This document shows positions 44,605 to 55,651 of a DNA stretch of 64,000 nucleotides, piece by piece (within the stretch, counting starts at the first letter, position 1; every line of letters starts with the position of its first letter). The translations under genes and the position numbers were made by a program. The notes beneath the pieces are model-generated. The model worked only from the letters and a program-made list of their open reading frames with translations, was not told where the DNA came from and did not search any database. The stretch spans positions 35,061,242 through 35,125,241 of the forward strand of contig OX438743.1 in the NCBI GenBank assembly GCA_949316235.1. The letters run 5' to 3'. The DNA is from Oegoconia quadripuncta. Its lineage: Eukaryota > Arthropoda > Insecta > Lepidoptera > Autostichidae.

Positions 44605-44960
44605 GTAGTCTTATTTATTTATTTAACACTTTATTATATATACACATCAAATTACATTAAAAATAACTAAATACAAATGTACAAGTCTCTTCCAGTAGGT
44701 AACCCACGAAAGCGAAACAATTAAAGGTAAGCATACATAACACGAAAATGAAAGATAAAGTCTTCCAAGTTTCCTAAAGTTTCCGACCGGGCTACATGGT
44801 TGTTTAATATTCGGTTTGCATTTTTTTAAGGACTCGTGGTGATGTCTACGAAATAAGCCAGGATTAGCGCGGTTAAGCCTTGAATTCTCAAGGTCAAGCG
44901 TCGGCGATATAAATAGTCTGACCCGATTATTTTCAAATGAAGGGCGGGTTGATAACACAG
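44605..44960 (-). mobile_element. Probable LINE 3' end with short coding remnant
   Basis: On the minus strand a 103-codon frame (44647-44958) runs into ACCTACTGGAAGAGACTTGT and ends in ATAATAAAGTGTTAAATAAA, closely like the LINE tail at 46400-46520. The frame product is arginine-rich at the start and hydrophobic at the end with no recognised domain. I infer it lies in retroelement 3' sequence, not in a host gene. Confidence 0.4.
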
Positions 44961-45261
44961 ACTAACAGGGGGCCACTAGCCCAAATAATAAACCTAATAA
45001 AATAAGATTATGTTGTTATGTTTTTAACATTCAGTGCGAATTTTATAACATAACTTATAATATACGATTATTATTATTTGTGTATGTCATGAATGAGACA
45101 GTTTCATGACACTACTTGGATATCAATCTTATTCATTAATTTTATTGTTATGTCTAGACAATCATTTTTATTTTGAAATTCATGATTCTTACTATAACAT
45201 GTACATATAATTATATGATACGACATTGTTATAGTGAGATAAAATAAAACGAAATCAATGA

Positions 45262-45480
45262 TACACACATATTATATCACGACTTTTATCCCAAATGGGG
45301 TGGTCAGATATATTCCAAACATTTGTGTTTGAGTGTTCCAAACATTAAAACTTTAATGCTTGGAACAACATCCACGGTTCACCTTACGGAATATATACAA
45401 ATGCACACGTAACAGAGGGTGAGCCCATCGCCGTTAAAACGTGACAACTAAAGATGTTTTTTGATGGAAAATTCAGAAAC
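45262..45480 (+). repeat. Interspersed repeat E
   Basis: CACGACTTTTATCCCAAATG, GAGTGTTCCAAACATTAAAA, CTTGGAACAACATCCACGGT, GGGTGAGCCCATCGCCGTTA and TTTTTTGATGGAAAATTC. The final CGGGAAGAG block is missing. Confidence 0.7.
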
Positions 45481-45481
45481 A

Positions 45482-46325
45482 CACATATTTAAATACTAAT
45501 ATTAGTTATTGGCTTATACATCATGTCTATCTGTTTTTACTGTCTGTTTTTAGATGCATTACTGCCGTCTGATGCAGGTGGTCAAATTCTAATGATTGTT
45601 AATAGCATAGTTCTCAAATCTGCGGTGTATATGACTTGCTATAAATAAAATAATTAATAATATGATGCGAGGAGGAAAGTACCTACAGATTCCATTCCAC
45701 ATTCGAGCCATGAATACTTATTTAACTTTTGAAAACTTTAGCTAATAGATGCTTGGGGAATCGGGACAGTTTCAAGCTGTTTACCAAATAGCAATTACTT
45801 ACGAACTATAGTAAAGGAGATTGCTCAATTTACATAGAACATTAGCCTAAGCGCGATCATACATAATAAAACTTGCCTCAAAAGAAATGATTCATATTTT
45901 TCTACTTCAGATCATTATTTACTTACACATTGATAGTTATTACCATTTTGTTATTATTTTGTGTCCTACAGATTTCCATCAGACTAAGTTGCAGAGACGT
46001 AAAAGTTGTAACAAATGTTAGAAATCTCCTGAATATAATGCAACTAACACCTATGGACTACTGAAATAAAAATTTGAATTGAATAACACAATTACGTCAA
46101 GTCAATTAATGCTATTAATTATCCGTAATTTCGTAACAATATTTAAATTTAGCTTTTCATCTTGTTGTACAGGTTATAAGTTTGTTATAGGAATTTTTGG
46201 ATGATGTGTATAGTTTATGTATAGTATATATGTATAATAATATAATATAATACAGTATGTATTTGTGTATTATATGTTGGGTAATTTTTTCGTTTAATGT
46301 ATTATTTTGGTTTTATTATATTATA
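45482..46325. other. AT-rich DNA
   Basis: No feature supported. 46200-46275 is AT-alternating simple sequence. Confidence 0.4.
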
Positions 46326-46329
46326 TGAT

Positions 46330-46520
46330 ATTTTAAACATTTTTTGTTTCTTCTGTTTCGTGTACACTTTATGTCTACCTTTTGCATCAAGTTTCGCTCT
46401 CACGGGTTTGCTGGAAGAGATCTCTTATAGAGACAAGTTCGCCCTTTGTACATTTTTCTTAAATCTTTGTTAATGTCCATTTCTTTGTGTTTGTGTACAA
46501 TAAAGTGTTAAAATAAATAA
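46330..46520 (+). mobile_element. LINE 3' end, GGAAGAGATCGCT type, complete tail
   Basis: TTTGCTGGAAGAGATCTCTT, AGAGACAAGTTCGCCCTTTG, TTTGTGTACAATAAAGTGTT then an AAATAAATAAATA tail. Longer 3' UTR than most copies here. Confidence 0.7.
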
Positions 46521-47139
46521 ATACTTTTATTTAATTTGGACAAAATAATAATAACTGCCCATATAGGTAAGGTAATACTGATTTGATATCAGAAAATATA
46601 ACAATTTTTGCATTATGTTTCATTTGGCATTCTCTAGGTAATATATAGCAATCTCCTTAAAATTTTCTGGCAGCAGACATTTTAGCCTTTTAATTGGACT
46701 GTCTCAGTTCACTTACATCATGTGCCAGTTCCATCGAGTCGTGGCAAATGAGCCCGTCCGTCGATTTGTCGTGCCTCGCGTAACAATAAGTGCTTGTAAG
46801 CCATTGGTATTAATGATACTTACTTAGGGCCTCGCTCCACCCAGCCTTGCCAGTTGCCACCTACCTTACAAACTCGATGCCATCTGTTCGCATCGTAATA
46901 GTACAAACTTTCTATATATTAACATAATATTCTTGCAACACTTCTAAAGTGAAAACTTTACTATGCTTCATTTTGTTTGTGTAATGTACACCGTCGCTAG
47001 TTTCAACTCGATATAGCTTGCAATTTTCAGTATTTTGTACTTAAGATTTTGTCATAGAAATCGCAGGTGTATAAAACTTTGCATTTAACAAACACTAGTG
47101 GGTTTCTCGTAAGTATTAATTTAGATACAGACTCGTTTT

Positions 47140-47345
47140 AGATAGATAGATAATTTGTTTATTTGCCTCTAAGCACATTGCACAATGATAACAATTAGTA
47201 ATACAGAACAGAATAGTATAGTAGTATTACAGGAATAAAAATTCTAAAATGTCAGTTATTATGTGCTGTAGGGACAAAATGGTTCCAACTCAGCATGGTG
47301 CTCCGCCCTCGGACGGATGGAGCGCTGGTATTCTGTTGGGACCAG
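47140..47345 (-). mobile_element. LINE 3'-end family R
   Basis: Shares the ACTCAGCATRGTG plus CGGACGGA blocks and the preceding T-rich tail layout with 57764-57930. The two copies suggest reverse-strand retroelement ends. Confidence 0.4.
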
Positions 47346-47544
47346 TTTGGAACTAGTGAGCGATATGAGAACGCAAATGGATATGAAATACACATGATTA
47401 TATTGATATTATACAAGTTATTAAATATATATACATATTATAAACAATAAATCATATTTAAGTATATATTATGATATATTTATACTACAATAAATATCTA
47501 AGTAGATGTAATGTAATACAGATCTTAAACTAATGTGTAATATT

Positions 47545-47745
47545 GGACTGCAGCCGCCTAAAACACCATGGGCTCCGCCACAAGGGCAGCGCCCAGGAAT
47601 GGTTCCACCTCTGCAGCTCCGCCAGCGGATGTCCCACTCCGGACCCGTCTCATGGAAAGCACCGTTTGGTGACGTGCCAGAACAACGCGCTCTGAACAGA
47701 ACATCATTCACACACCTAGGCATTCATTTGAATGGCTAATTTAAT
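47545..47745. other. GC-rich patch of unknown nature
   Basis: Sharp GC-rich block (GGGCTCCGCCACAAGGGCAG and on) open in both directions for 68 to 84 codons. The right edge (CTAGGCATTCATTTGAATGG then CTAATTTAA) recurs at 34373-34403, which points to a transposable-element fragment rather than an exon. No domain recognised in either frame. Confidence 0.4.
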
Positions 47746-47802
47746 CATCTACCTACGACTTAAATATAGCTCGGTGTTCTTACATCATAATTTTATTTGG
47801 TA

Positions 47803-47891
47803 CTTTTATTCAGTATTTTATTGATCATTTGCTCATATGAAAATCTATGAGTTTACACCATCCTATGAGCAAATGATGTCTGAATAAAAAG
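47803..47891. repeat. Two-stage hairpin
   Basis: The inner arms ATCATTTGCTCATA (47824-47837) and TATGAGCAAATGAT (47864-47877) are perfectly complementary. The outer arms CTTTTATTCAG (47803-47813) and CTGAATAAAAAG (47880-47891) pair nearly perfectly. Unequal spacers (10 and 2 bases) sit between stems. Confidence 0.75.
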
Positions 47892-47894
47892 CGT

Positions 47895-48300
47895 GCATAA
47901 TATTTTTGGAATGTTTAAAAATGACTCTTTTTTGTACAACGATTATTGTAGGTTACTTTTAAGTACTTGACTACTTTTTCCGAGAGAAAATAAAAAATAT
48001 CCTCAATAATTCTTATAGAAACTTGTAACGTCAAACTAAAATTTTGTGAAATGAAAACATGCTTGAAAACAAAAGTAGCTAGTACCTGTATGATTATAAT
48101 TTATTATTTTGGTATGAAATTCTAGTGAAAATCTAGATTTCAATTTTATTCGCTACCAGATAATGGGTCCAAACTAAACCACAACTTAGTGGTAATGTTA
48201 GCACAAGCTATCTTTGTCTCACACGGTAGCATTTCAAGTTTAACACTAAGGTCATCTCGGGTCAAAAGCTCAAAACAAGAGCGTGTAATAGTAAAATGTG
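47895..48300. other. No supportable feature
   Basis: AT-rich DNA. Confidence 0.4.
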
Positions 48301-48309
48301 AATGAACTA

Positions 48310-48430
48310 CAAAACGGCGGCGGCGCAGGCCTGCGCAGGCGCTTCAGAGCCGTGCGAATTGTTGTTTAATGATGACTTCCACGATAGCTCCAAGGTCAGC
48401 AAGCAATTTTCTTGTTTAAGGTTAGTCACT
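48310..48430 (+). promoter_or_regulatory. CpG-rich patch with 14-bp GC palindrome
   Basis: CGGCGGCGGCGCAGGCCTGC contains the perfect palindrome GCGCAGGCCTGCGC (48323-48336), with NRF-1-like TGCGCAGGCGC overlapping. A fair splice donor AAG|GTTAGT follows at 48420. It could be a small CpG promoter with a short exon. No coding support. Confidence 0.25.
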
Positions 48431-48631
48431 TGAACCAGGTAGGTTGATTAATTTTTATTACAACAACAACTTTAAGAAATGTGGAAATCTACAAAATGTC
48501 AATTCTTATCGTATGTCTGATCCCTATGGTCTACTTAGTGGTAGTAGCATAGATGCAAATAAAGGCTTATTTATCTATTTATTATATTATTGAAGGTATT
48601 TAATGCTATAAAATTATAAATAATAATATAA

Positions 48632-48904
48632 ATAAATGTCTTTGCACAAACACACAGCGCCATCTAGGTCCACAGTAAGCATCTAGGCTTGTGTTATGGA
48701 TGGATGGAACCATCTGTTCATGAACTACACAAATACATTTTTTTTGTAAATAAATACATGTATAAATGAAAAACATCCATAACTCGGGAACACATGTCTG
48801 TATTCATCATACAAACATATGCCCCTAGCGGGATCCGAACCCGCGACCATTTGGTATAGTAGCAGAGTTTACACCATTACAACCACTACACCAAACAGGT
48901 GGTC
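48632..48904 (-). mobile_element. SINE family 3, near full length
   Basis: CAGCGCCATCTAGGTCCACA (3' end reversed), GTGTTATGGATGGATGGAAC (small GATG duplication), ACATCCATAACTCGGGAACA, TAGCGGGATCCGAACCCGCG (B box with one substitution) and CCACTACACCAAACAGGTGG. Confidence 0.85.
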
Positions 48905-49019
48905 GGGAATTAAAAAACTACTTAAAGAAATTTAGCCAAACATTGTAAGTGTACGGCATTGATATCTGTTATAGGTAAAATAATAATCAACTAAGCAGGT
49001 AACCTATAGTATGCACACT

Positions 49020-49505
49020 TACTTATGAATGTGACCTTTCTATTTCTTACTTTCTATTTTATAAACATGGTAATTGATGACAAGCAAAATAGAAAAGAAA
49101 AACACAAACGTCCCGTTATCTACGATATCCGTTCATTAAACCAAAAAGGTACACGTGCAACATGTTTTTTTCTTTATCTAAACCGGTATCACCCAAAGCG
49201 ATTGAAAAATAAAAGAGACCTCTTATTTCCGAACGAGAAAGCGGAAAAGTGGAAAACGGCATAAGTTCAATGTGACGCCATTACGATAAATACTTGGTGA
49301 TACGCTTTGAACACAGCTATCGACACGTTCGACGTCACACGCGGGAAATTATATGTTTTGGAGATGGAGCTTATTGACGCTTATCTAAGATTGCACATAA
49401 TGTTGATAAAGTTATTGAAATCGATTCATTACCACCCGTTAGAGCACGTTCAAGAATTACATGTTATTAAGTCTTTATCTGCCTGTGAAGTCGCCGCATG
49501 AAAGT
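49020..49505 (+). other. Two adjacent short frames, not called as genes
   Basis: Frames of 79 codons (49025-49264, lysine/arginine-rich) and 64 codons (49307-49501) lie in unique, slightly GC-richer DNA. No family is recognisable, and no signal peptide or convincing splice sites are seen. Confidence 0.25.
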
Positions 49506-49669
49506 GTACGTATGTAGGGCTGTAATTAGCAATATTTTCAGCATTTTGTTCCCGCCTGACAAATATAACTGTGAAAATCACTTCCCACTAATATACGCGT
49601 CAGCTAGTTGTTTTAGTTTTAGTTCTTTAAATTCCGTTTGAAAGAGCATTATCTTAGGTCCCGTCAATA

Positions 49670-49910
49670 ACCATTGTTTATTTATATATTCTTTATATGT
49701 ATATTTGTAGGCTTATTTACGTACATATTAATATGTAATATTTATTTTCTTATTTTTATTTTACTTTTTATTTGTACGCACTCTATGTTCTCCCTTAACT
49801 ATTGTTATTGTCCTATGTCGGTCGGGTTTTCAGGGAGATATCTCTTTTCCCTAAAAGCTCGCATTTTGTACGTCTTATTTGTTAATAACTAAGTACCGTT
49901 GTTATTGTTT
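49670..49910 (+). mobile_element. LINE 3' UTR, diverged GGAAGAGATCGCT type
   Basis: T-rich lead-in, TGTCCTATGTCGGTCGGGTT, CAGGGAGATATCTCTTTTCC and AAAAGCTCGCATTTTGTACG align block for block with 46330-46520. Old, with no A tail. Confidence 0.5.
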
Positions 49911-50189
49911 TTTTTGTGTATGCATGAAGTTACATTAATTATTATTAATTATAATATAATAATAATCGGGGAAAAAATGCAATAAAATGTTATAATAATA
50001 TTATTGATTTGATATCAATTTGATTGTCATTGTTGACTTGGGCTCATTTCACAGAACTACAATTTACAAGCTAAAATCACAATTATCAGTAGATACCTAC
50101 AATGTATATTCAATATCGTATCGTATTCAATATCGTGTCAGGAAGATTAGTCAATCACTCTTTATTGCACAAAATAATTCTCACGGGAT

Positions 50190-50272
50190 ATCTTCTCGGG
50201 AACGGGAGAACCAGATTTTTTTCTAGATATTAATTTCGATATCCACGCGGATGAAGTCGCGGGCGGTAAGCT
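50190..50272 (-). repeat. Interspersed repeat D, 5' fragment, minus
   Basis: ATATCCACGCGGATGAAGTC then GCGGGCGGTAAGCTAGT is the reversed start of repeat D; the rest is absent. This is the only minus copy among eight. Confidence 0.55.
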
Positions 50273-50819
50273 AGTTTATTACCTATTTTTAAGTTAGTTT
50301 CATTGACACGATAGTCAAGGAAATTGTTGCACATCCTCAGTGTATTGCATCGATAATAGTCAACGTACGTGACAATATGTGCTGAATATGTTATCGAGTT
50401 CTATGGTCCCAGGAGACCAGTATTGAGGTAAAGGGGGCACCGTTGTTTAAGTTACTGACACGAACTCGGGTCAGCGAGTCTGCAGTTTAACAATAAATAT
50501 TATGTTTAAAGTCCCCTGCATATACAGTTAATTGTAATAGAACCTGGTTGTATTGGAATATACTTTATACCAAGGCTTGAAATCAGATAATATTTTGTTC
50601 CGAAAATATTTCTCCCATGTAAATTACCGGACATTATTCCTAAAGATTGATTTATAGAACTACGACAAGTTTATGAAAAAACTTAATTATATTATCGAAA
50701 ACCTATATTTAAACGGTTAGTTGCATAGTAAAATTAACCGCATTCAAGCCCTGATTATTACATTTTGGAAAAAAAATATGTTAGGGAGATGAAGAAATAC
50801 CATTGCGAATAACAAAACG

Positions 50820-51030
50820 AATTTAAAAACACCCGACAGCTTATTTCGCGGACGCCATGTTGGATTTTTTTATCAAAAAATGTATTATGACCCTCCAGGA
50901 ATCAAGACGAATCTAACGACACCATACAATTTGAAACCGGTCAAGCCGTTTACGCTACAGGAGATAGCATACGTACATACATACACTCGAAAAACATTAC
51001 CCTCTTTCCTTGGGAAGTCGGGTAAAAAAA
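50820..51030 (+). repeat. Interspersed repeat, ACCCGAC...GTCGGGT-bounded
   Basis: Runs from AAAAACACCCGACAGC to GGGAAGTCGGGTAAAAAAA with GCCATGTTGGATTTTTTTAT and ACGACACCATACAATTTGAA inside. The ends ACCCGAC and GTCGGGT are complementary. It resembles dispersed repeats of other Lepidoptera. Single copy here. Confidence 0.45.
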
Positions 51031-51052
51031 AAGAAGAGCAACGACTTAGGTT

Positions 51053-51365
51053 AACCGCCTCCGTGGCTCAATGTAAACAACATTGGGTTTACGATTCGGA
51101 GGTCGCGGGTTCGATCCCCCCAGCGGGGTACATGTTTAAGTACTCGGTTTGGTTGGTGGTAGGGCATTCTGTCCGCCTGGCTACCACCATCTTATCTAAA
51201 TCTGCCGCCAAGCAGCAATGTTAATAGCATTTTTGTGTTCCGGTAGTCAGAGATAAGATAACCAGTCCCCCAAATGTGTTGGGGTTTCCGGGTCAGTACG
51301 CTTCCACCTTCGACCTCATCTTCACTTAACGTCAGGTGTGATTGAGGTCAAGTGCATAAAAAAAA
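51053..51365 (+). mobile_element. SINE family 1, full length
   Basis: AACCGCCTCCGTGGCTCAAT, B box GCGGGTTCGATCCCCC (51105-51120), CCAGTCCCCCAAATGTGTTG and GGTGTGATTGAGGTCAAGTG, then the A run. Internal short deletion of the ATTTTAAATG block. It supplies the C-terminal half of a 114-codon open frame from 50880. Confidence 0.9.
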
Positions 51366-51393
51366 CAGAAATACATTCTTTGGTAAATTTTTA

Positions 51394-51600
51394 CATACAT
51401 ACGAACTTCACAACCTTTGTCCCAAATCGAGTTGTCAAAGGTATCCCAAACAAGCGTTTATATGTTCCAATTATTAAAAATTTCTTACTTGAAACAAAAT
51501 CCACGTTTCACGATTCGAAATGTACAGAAACATACACGTGAAAGGAGTAGGCTCATTGCCGTTGAAACGTGCCAGTCTCTAGATATTTTTTGGTCTAATT
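51394..51600 (+). repeat. Interspersed repeat E
   Basis: CACAACCTTTGTCCCAAATC, AAACAAAATCCACGTTTCAC, AATGTACAGAAACATACACG and GGCTCATTGCCGTTGAAACG in the standard order, directly after the SINE. Confidence 0.65.
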
Positions 51601-51604
51601 AGTA

Positions 51605-53235
51605 ATTATATTTTCTATAACAAGACTATTATGTAAACTGAGAAGTTTCAACAAACGGTATATGTGTGTTATAGCGGAAATTAACAAGGAAATATCCTTT
51701 CACAATACAACAGAATTGACAATCATACGTGATTATTGGAGTGTGACACGCTTTTCATTTGCCGGCGCGGACGCATGTAATTACAACGGTCAAGGCTATT
51801 TGCTATAACTAAATCAAATAGACATGAATTCTATAAGGAAATTACTTTTTGTGGTACTGACACTGCACGATTCTAATTTCTAGCCGTCTAGCATTATTAC
51901 GTCTGAGATTGTACTTTTACCGAAGCGAGAGATATCTGTAGTACTCCTACAGGTAGGTTTGTTTATTATGTATTAAAATCTTTTCTTAACCGACTACCAA
52001 ACTGCTTTTAACTTACTTCTTATAAATTATATGTAATATGTATATAAGTACGTGCGCTCTTTTTCAAGTTTAATTAGAAACATTTCTTATTTACCTAGCG
52101 TACTCGTTCAGTTCTGATAACAATATATTTATATAAAAGACTGCAGCCAGATCGTCTCGTCACGAGGGGAACGAAATGTTGTACACACGATCAGTTTTGA
52201 TAAGCATGATTTTCGCGATGACATGATGTTGCGGCCTTGATTTTCTCCACAAGAGTGATCTCTTCAACGGTTAATAGCACGAATACGAAATTTTACATAC
52301 ACGATTAGACTACAATAATATATAATAAGCGTGATGGACACTTAAAATCTTGTTTCTAAAAATAATTTTAAGGTGGGACTTGATCTGCGATAGAACCTTA
52401 TCGATTTCGACAGTTTTGCCAATTTTTTGCGATTCAATTATATACAAAGGAATTACACAGCTTAAAAATAAGACGATAATATAACTATATAGGTAAGTGT
52501 TCCCAGTTGGACAAAGGAACCTTAAAAATTACAATACTTATTTAAACTGCACCTTATGTGCTTGTATACCTTCATCACTATATACCTATTACTATTTCCC
52601 AAGCAACTTTCGTCTTTAGTTGAATGAACTAACGATGTAATTAATAACGCGTGTAATAATGAGTGCATCCTTGTAAGGGATACTATTGGATTATTGTTTC
52701 ATGTGTAGAATACATTTGTTTTTTTTATTACATTAATAGCTTCCTTTGCGTGTACGTATATTGAGAAATGGAAAATAGTAAATTATAGTTACTGAATTTA
52801 TTACCTACGAAGAATAAGATTTAAGACAAATTTTTACGTCATTTCATGCTATAAATAGATAAATATCTCTAAAACTCACATATCTTTTAGTAAATATATT
52901 AACCTATTTGTTAGTATAAAATATTATTACACTAATATGTAATTAATTTATTGATTCAGGCCACTTATACTATGAGCGTGCATGCATTGTTAGTATGACT
53001 TTTTTATAAGTTGTTATTGTACAAATGTATCTATAAATTATATACACTGTTACTAAAACGGAAACACGCTTTTCCACTATAGCAGCCACTAAATCAATCG
53101 GTTGTCATATCAATAAACAAGCAGTAGCTTAAAAACTGTACATGTCTATTTTAAGTATATCCTGTGTAGGTCCTACAATATAAATTTTTTGACTTTGACT
53201 CCATCTACCGCTATTTTCATGTACTATGGATAGTG
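51605..53235. other. AT-rich DNA with one TATA-containing candidate
   Basis: No gene supported. TATATAAAAG at 52130-52139 is a strong TATA match. An ATG follows at 52176 with 16 codons, mostly hydrophobic, before a stop. No matching splice donor is visible, so I record it only as a motif. Confidence 0.3.
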
Positions 53236-53239
53236 ATGT

Positions 53240-53391
53240 CATTGGTGTCGATGTACACCAACTAAACTAAACTAAAACAAGTTTTAAGGTAGTACTGTCC
53301 CTTTCTCCCTGGAACAGTACGATGCGACGGCACCACTCCAAAACTGGTTTTAGTTTAGTTTAGTTGGTGTATATCCGAATCGACACCACTG
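53240..53391. mobile_element. 152-bp foldback element
   Basis: Left arm TTGGTGTCGAT...GTACACCAACTAAACTAAAC and the reverse complement of the right arm AGTGGTGTCGATTCGG...ATACACCAACTAAACTAAAC pair over about 40 bases with one short bulge. The ACTAAACTAAACTAAAAC stretch is exact in both arms. The ends resemble CAGTGGTG-type hAT termini, but no 8-bp target duplication is seen. Confidence 0.75.
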
Positions 53392-53909
53392 TGCAATAAA
53401 TATATTGAATATAATTGAAATCCAAATGTATATGACAAAGTAGCTTTATATGCCCTCGATAAATATAAAATATAGAGACAGGATATTATACAATAACTGG
53501 AGTATGATCAGTAACACAAAAAACATCTAGGCAAAGCTGTGGAATACGCATCGAGGAATACGTGACAACATTGAATAGAGTAGGTACGTAATAAGTCTCA
53601 GGTGAGGCATTGAAAGTTATGATGTTTATTTATAAACATTAAATCACACAGTTTCCGTACGCAGCCGTATTCATGGCTACGTTATGCAATTTACGGTTGT
53701 GTGATGTTATTACAACGGCTATTAAATCGTATGAGTAAATAGCAAGAACCAGAAACGAAAATATACCCATCTTGGCCTATATTACTTAAAGCATCTATAC
53801 CGGATAATTTACAAAATTTTGAAAGAAAAAAATTATTCAATATATTACGCATCGTATTTACTCAACTCGCGAACTCAACGGATCATAAAAACACTTTTCC
53901 CATCACTTT

Positions 53910-54112
53910 ATCAACGACTTCGGCCACGTGGAATTCGTTTATGTGCGTAATGTGTTTACACCTCGGGAACTTACCACTTTATAGGGATGAAAGTATTCTA
54001 TGTTCTGTACCAGGCCATATGGCCTAGAATATTCTATACCTGTGTAGGTATCAAATTTCATCCTATTTCGTCAAACATCCGCAAAGTTTGCGTTTATAAT
54101 ATTAGTTGGATT
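53910..54112 (+). repeat. Interspersed repeat D
   Basis: CTTCGGCCACGTGGAATTCG, CTCGGGAACTTACCACTTTA, TCAAATTTCATCC and GTTTATAATATTAGTTGGAT. It has an extra ATGTTCTGTACCAGGCCATA stretch in the middle. Confidence 0.6.
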
Positions 54113-54209
54113 GAATACTTCAATCTGATATCCAACTACGTGTATTGCTACTGATGCTGAGAATAAATATTTAAAAAATAAATAAATCAATATTGACCCA
54201 ATTTACGTT

Positions 54210-54440
54210 GTATTGTGTCTCGGTCCCGAGCATGCAGCTCACCAGAGGGCTTATGCATGACCCGTAGTCTCTTTACCATGAGAAAGAAACCTGTTGTCAC
54301 GTTCACATTCAATGTGAGTAAGCGAGAAGTAAAGCTTCTATATCATGTCAATATACAGAGATTATGGAGCGTCTCGCTGTTGGTGGAAAATAAAACTGCT
54401 GCCCAGCCATGTCAGCTGTACAAATAAAGTCGATATCCTC
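54210..54440 (+). repeat. Dispersed repeat V and flank
   Basis: GCATGACCCGTAGTCTCTTT and ACCTGTTGTCACGTTCACAT match 2041-2095. The 70-codon frame here has no other support. Confidence 0.35.
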
Positions 54441-54605
54441 GACCTAAGATACAAGGGTCACAGATGCTTCTCACCCTGAAGAGTAAGAAGGAATATTATA
54501 TTATAATTAAGACCGTCATTTAACTAGCTCTCATACGGGCATTGACTATTTAGGAGCAGAAATATGTTGATAACCTACATTGTGGGAAAGAAATATAATA
54601 TTAAT

Positions 54606-54776
54606 AAATAAATATTTCGGACACTTACACCAATCATCTAGTCCCAAACTAAGTACAGCTTGTGCTATGGATACTAGATAACGGATAAACATACATAATT
54701 ATTTATATAAACATCCATGACCCACAACCGTTGGTTTCGCTGACAGGGTTCTACCAACTACACCAATCGGTCGTCA
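54606..54776 (-). mobile_element. SINE family 2, internally deleted
   Basis: AATATTTCGGACACTTACAC, CTAGTCCCAAACTAAGTACA, AACATCCATGACCC then directly ACAACCGTTGGTTTCGCTGA. The B-box segment is deleted. Ends ACTACACCAATCGGTCGTC. Confidence 0.8.
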
Positions 54777-54779
54777 AGA

Positions 54780-55370
54780 AAGAAAAAAATACTTATACAA
54801 TGAGAACATTTGAAATGAAATTTTACATAAAACCACTTATCTATACCATCACACATAAACAGCCTATATAAGCCAGTTATTCCTGAAATACCGGCCTCCT
54901 TGGGAACTAGAGTTCTAACTAAATCTGTAAATATTATACCAATAAATATTACTATTATCTACATACACCTCTCTCAGGGCACGATGTTCATCGCATTCCT
55001 TTAGAGGATTTTGCCCTAATCGCCATACTAGCTGCTGCGGTAGGTGGGTTCTGAGAGCTCCGTGTCAATACCACAGCTCCACGCCCCTTAATCACACGGC
55101 AAACTTATACGATCAAATCAAGAGAATATACTAGCAATGGACTCTACAGATAACAGATTAACCAAGTTAACAATATTAATGGGATGTGATGAGACTTGCT
55201 TGATATGTACTCTGACGTCATCTCTTGAAGTACTCCCTAACCTTGAGTCACCGGTTACGCTTCGAAGGTTATTGTAGGTATTGGTGTTTTTATTAGTCTG
55301 TCACTATACCTATGATGTGCATTATTTGAAAATGAATGAAAATTAAAATGATTTATTATGTAACTTTTTA
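54780..55370. other. Unclassified; GC-richer patch at 54975-55105
   Basis: The patch (CAGGGCACGATGTTCATCGC, ATCGCCATACTAGCTGCTGC) resembles dispersed lepidopteran repeat sequence, but no second copy is in the window. No frame of note. Confidence 0.3.
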
Positions 55371-55372
55371 AT

Positions 55373-55650
55373 GTAAAGATGAGGTCGAAGGTGGAAGCGT
55401 ACTGACCCGGAAACCCCAAAACATTTGGGGGACTGGCTATCTTACCTCTGACAACCGTAACACAACAATGCTATTAACATTGCTGCTTGGCGACAGATTT
55501 AGATAAGATTGTTAGCCAGGCGGACATTTAAAGTGCCCTACCACCAACCAAACCAAGTACTTAAACATGTACCTACCCCGCTGGGGATCGAACCCGCGAC
55601 CTCCGAATCGTAAACCCAATGATGTTTACATTGAGCCACGGAGGCGGTTA
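55373..55650 (-). mobile_element. SINE family 1, lacking its 3' end
   Basis: Begins at AAAGATGAGGTCGAAGGTGG, inside the usual 3' region, with no T run. Complete head and B box (GGATCGAACCCGCGACC, 55586-55602) at the other end. Loss of the tail suggests truncation after insertion. Confidence 0.8.
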
Positions 55651-55651
55651 A

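Noticed and set aside
50880..51224. 114-codon plus frame
   Set aside because: Its second half is a SINE-1 copy and its first half a dispersed repeat.
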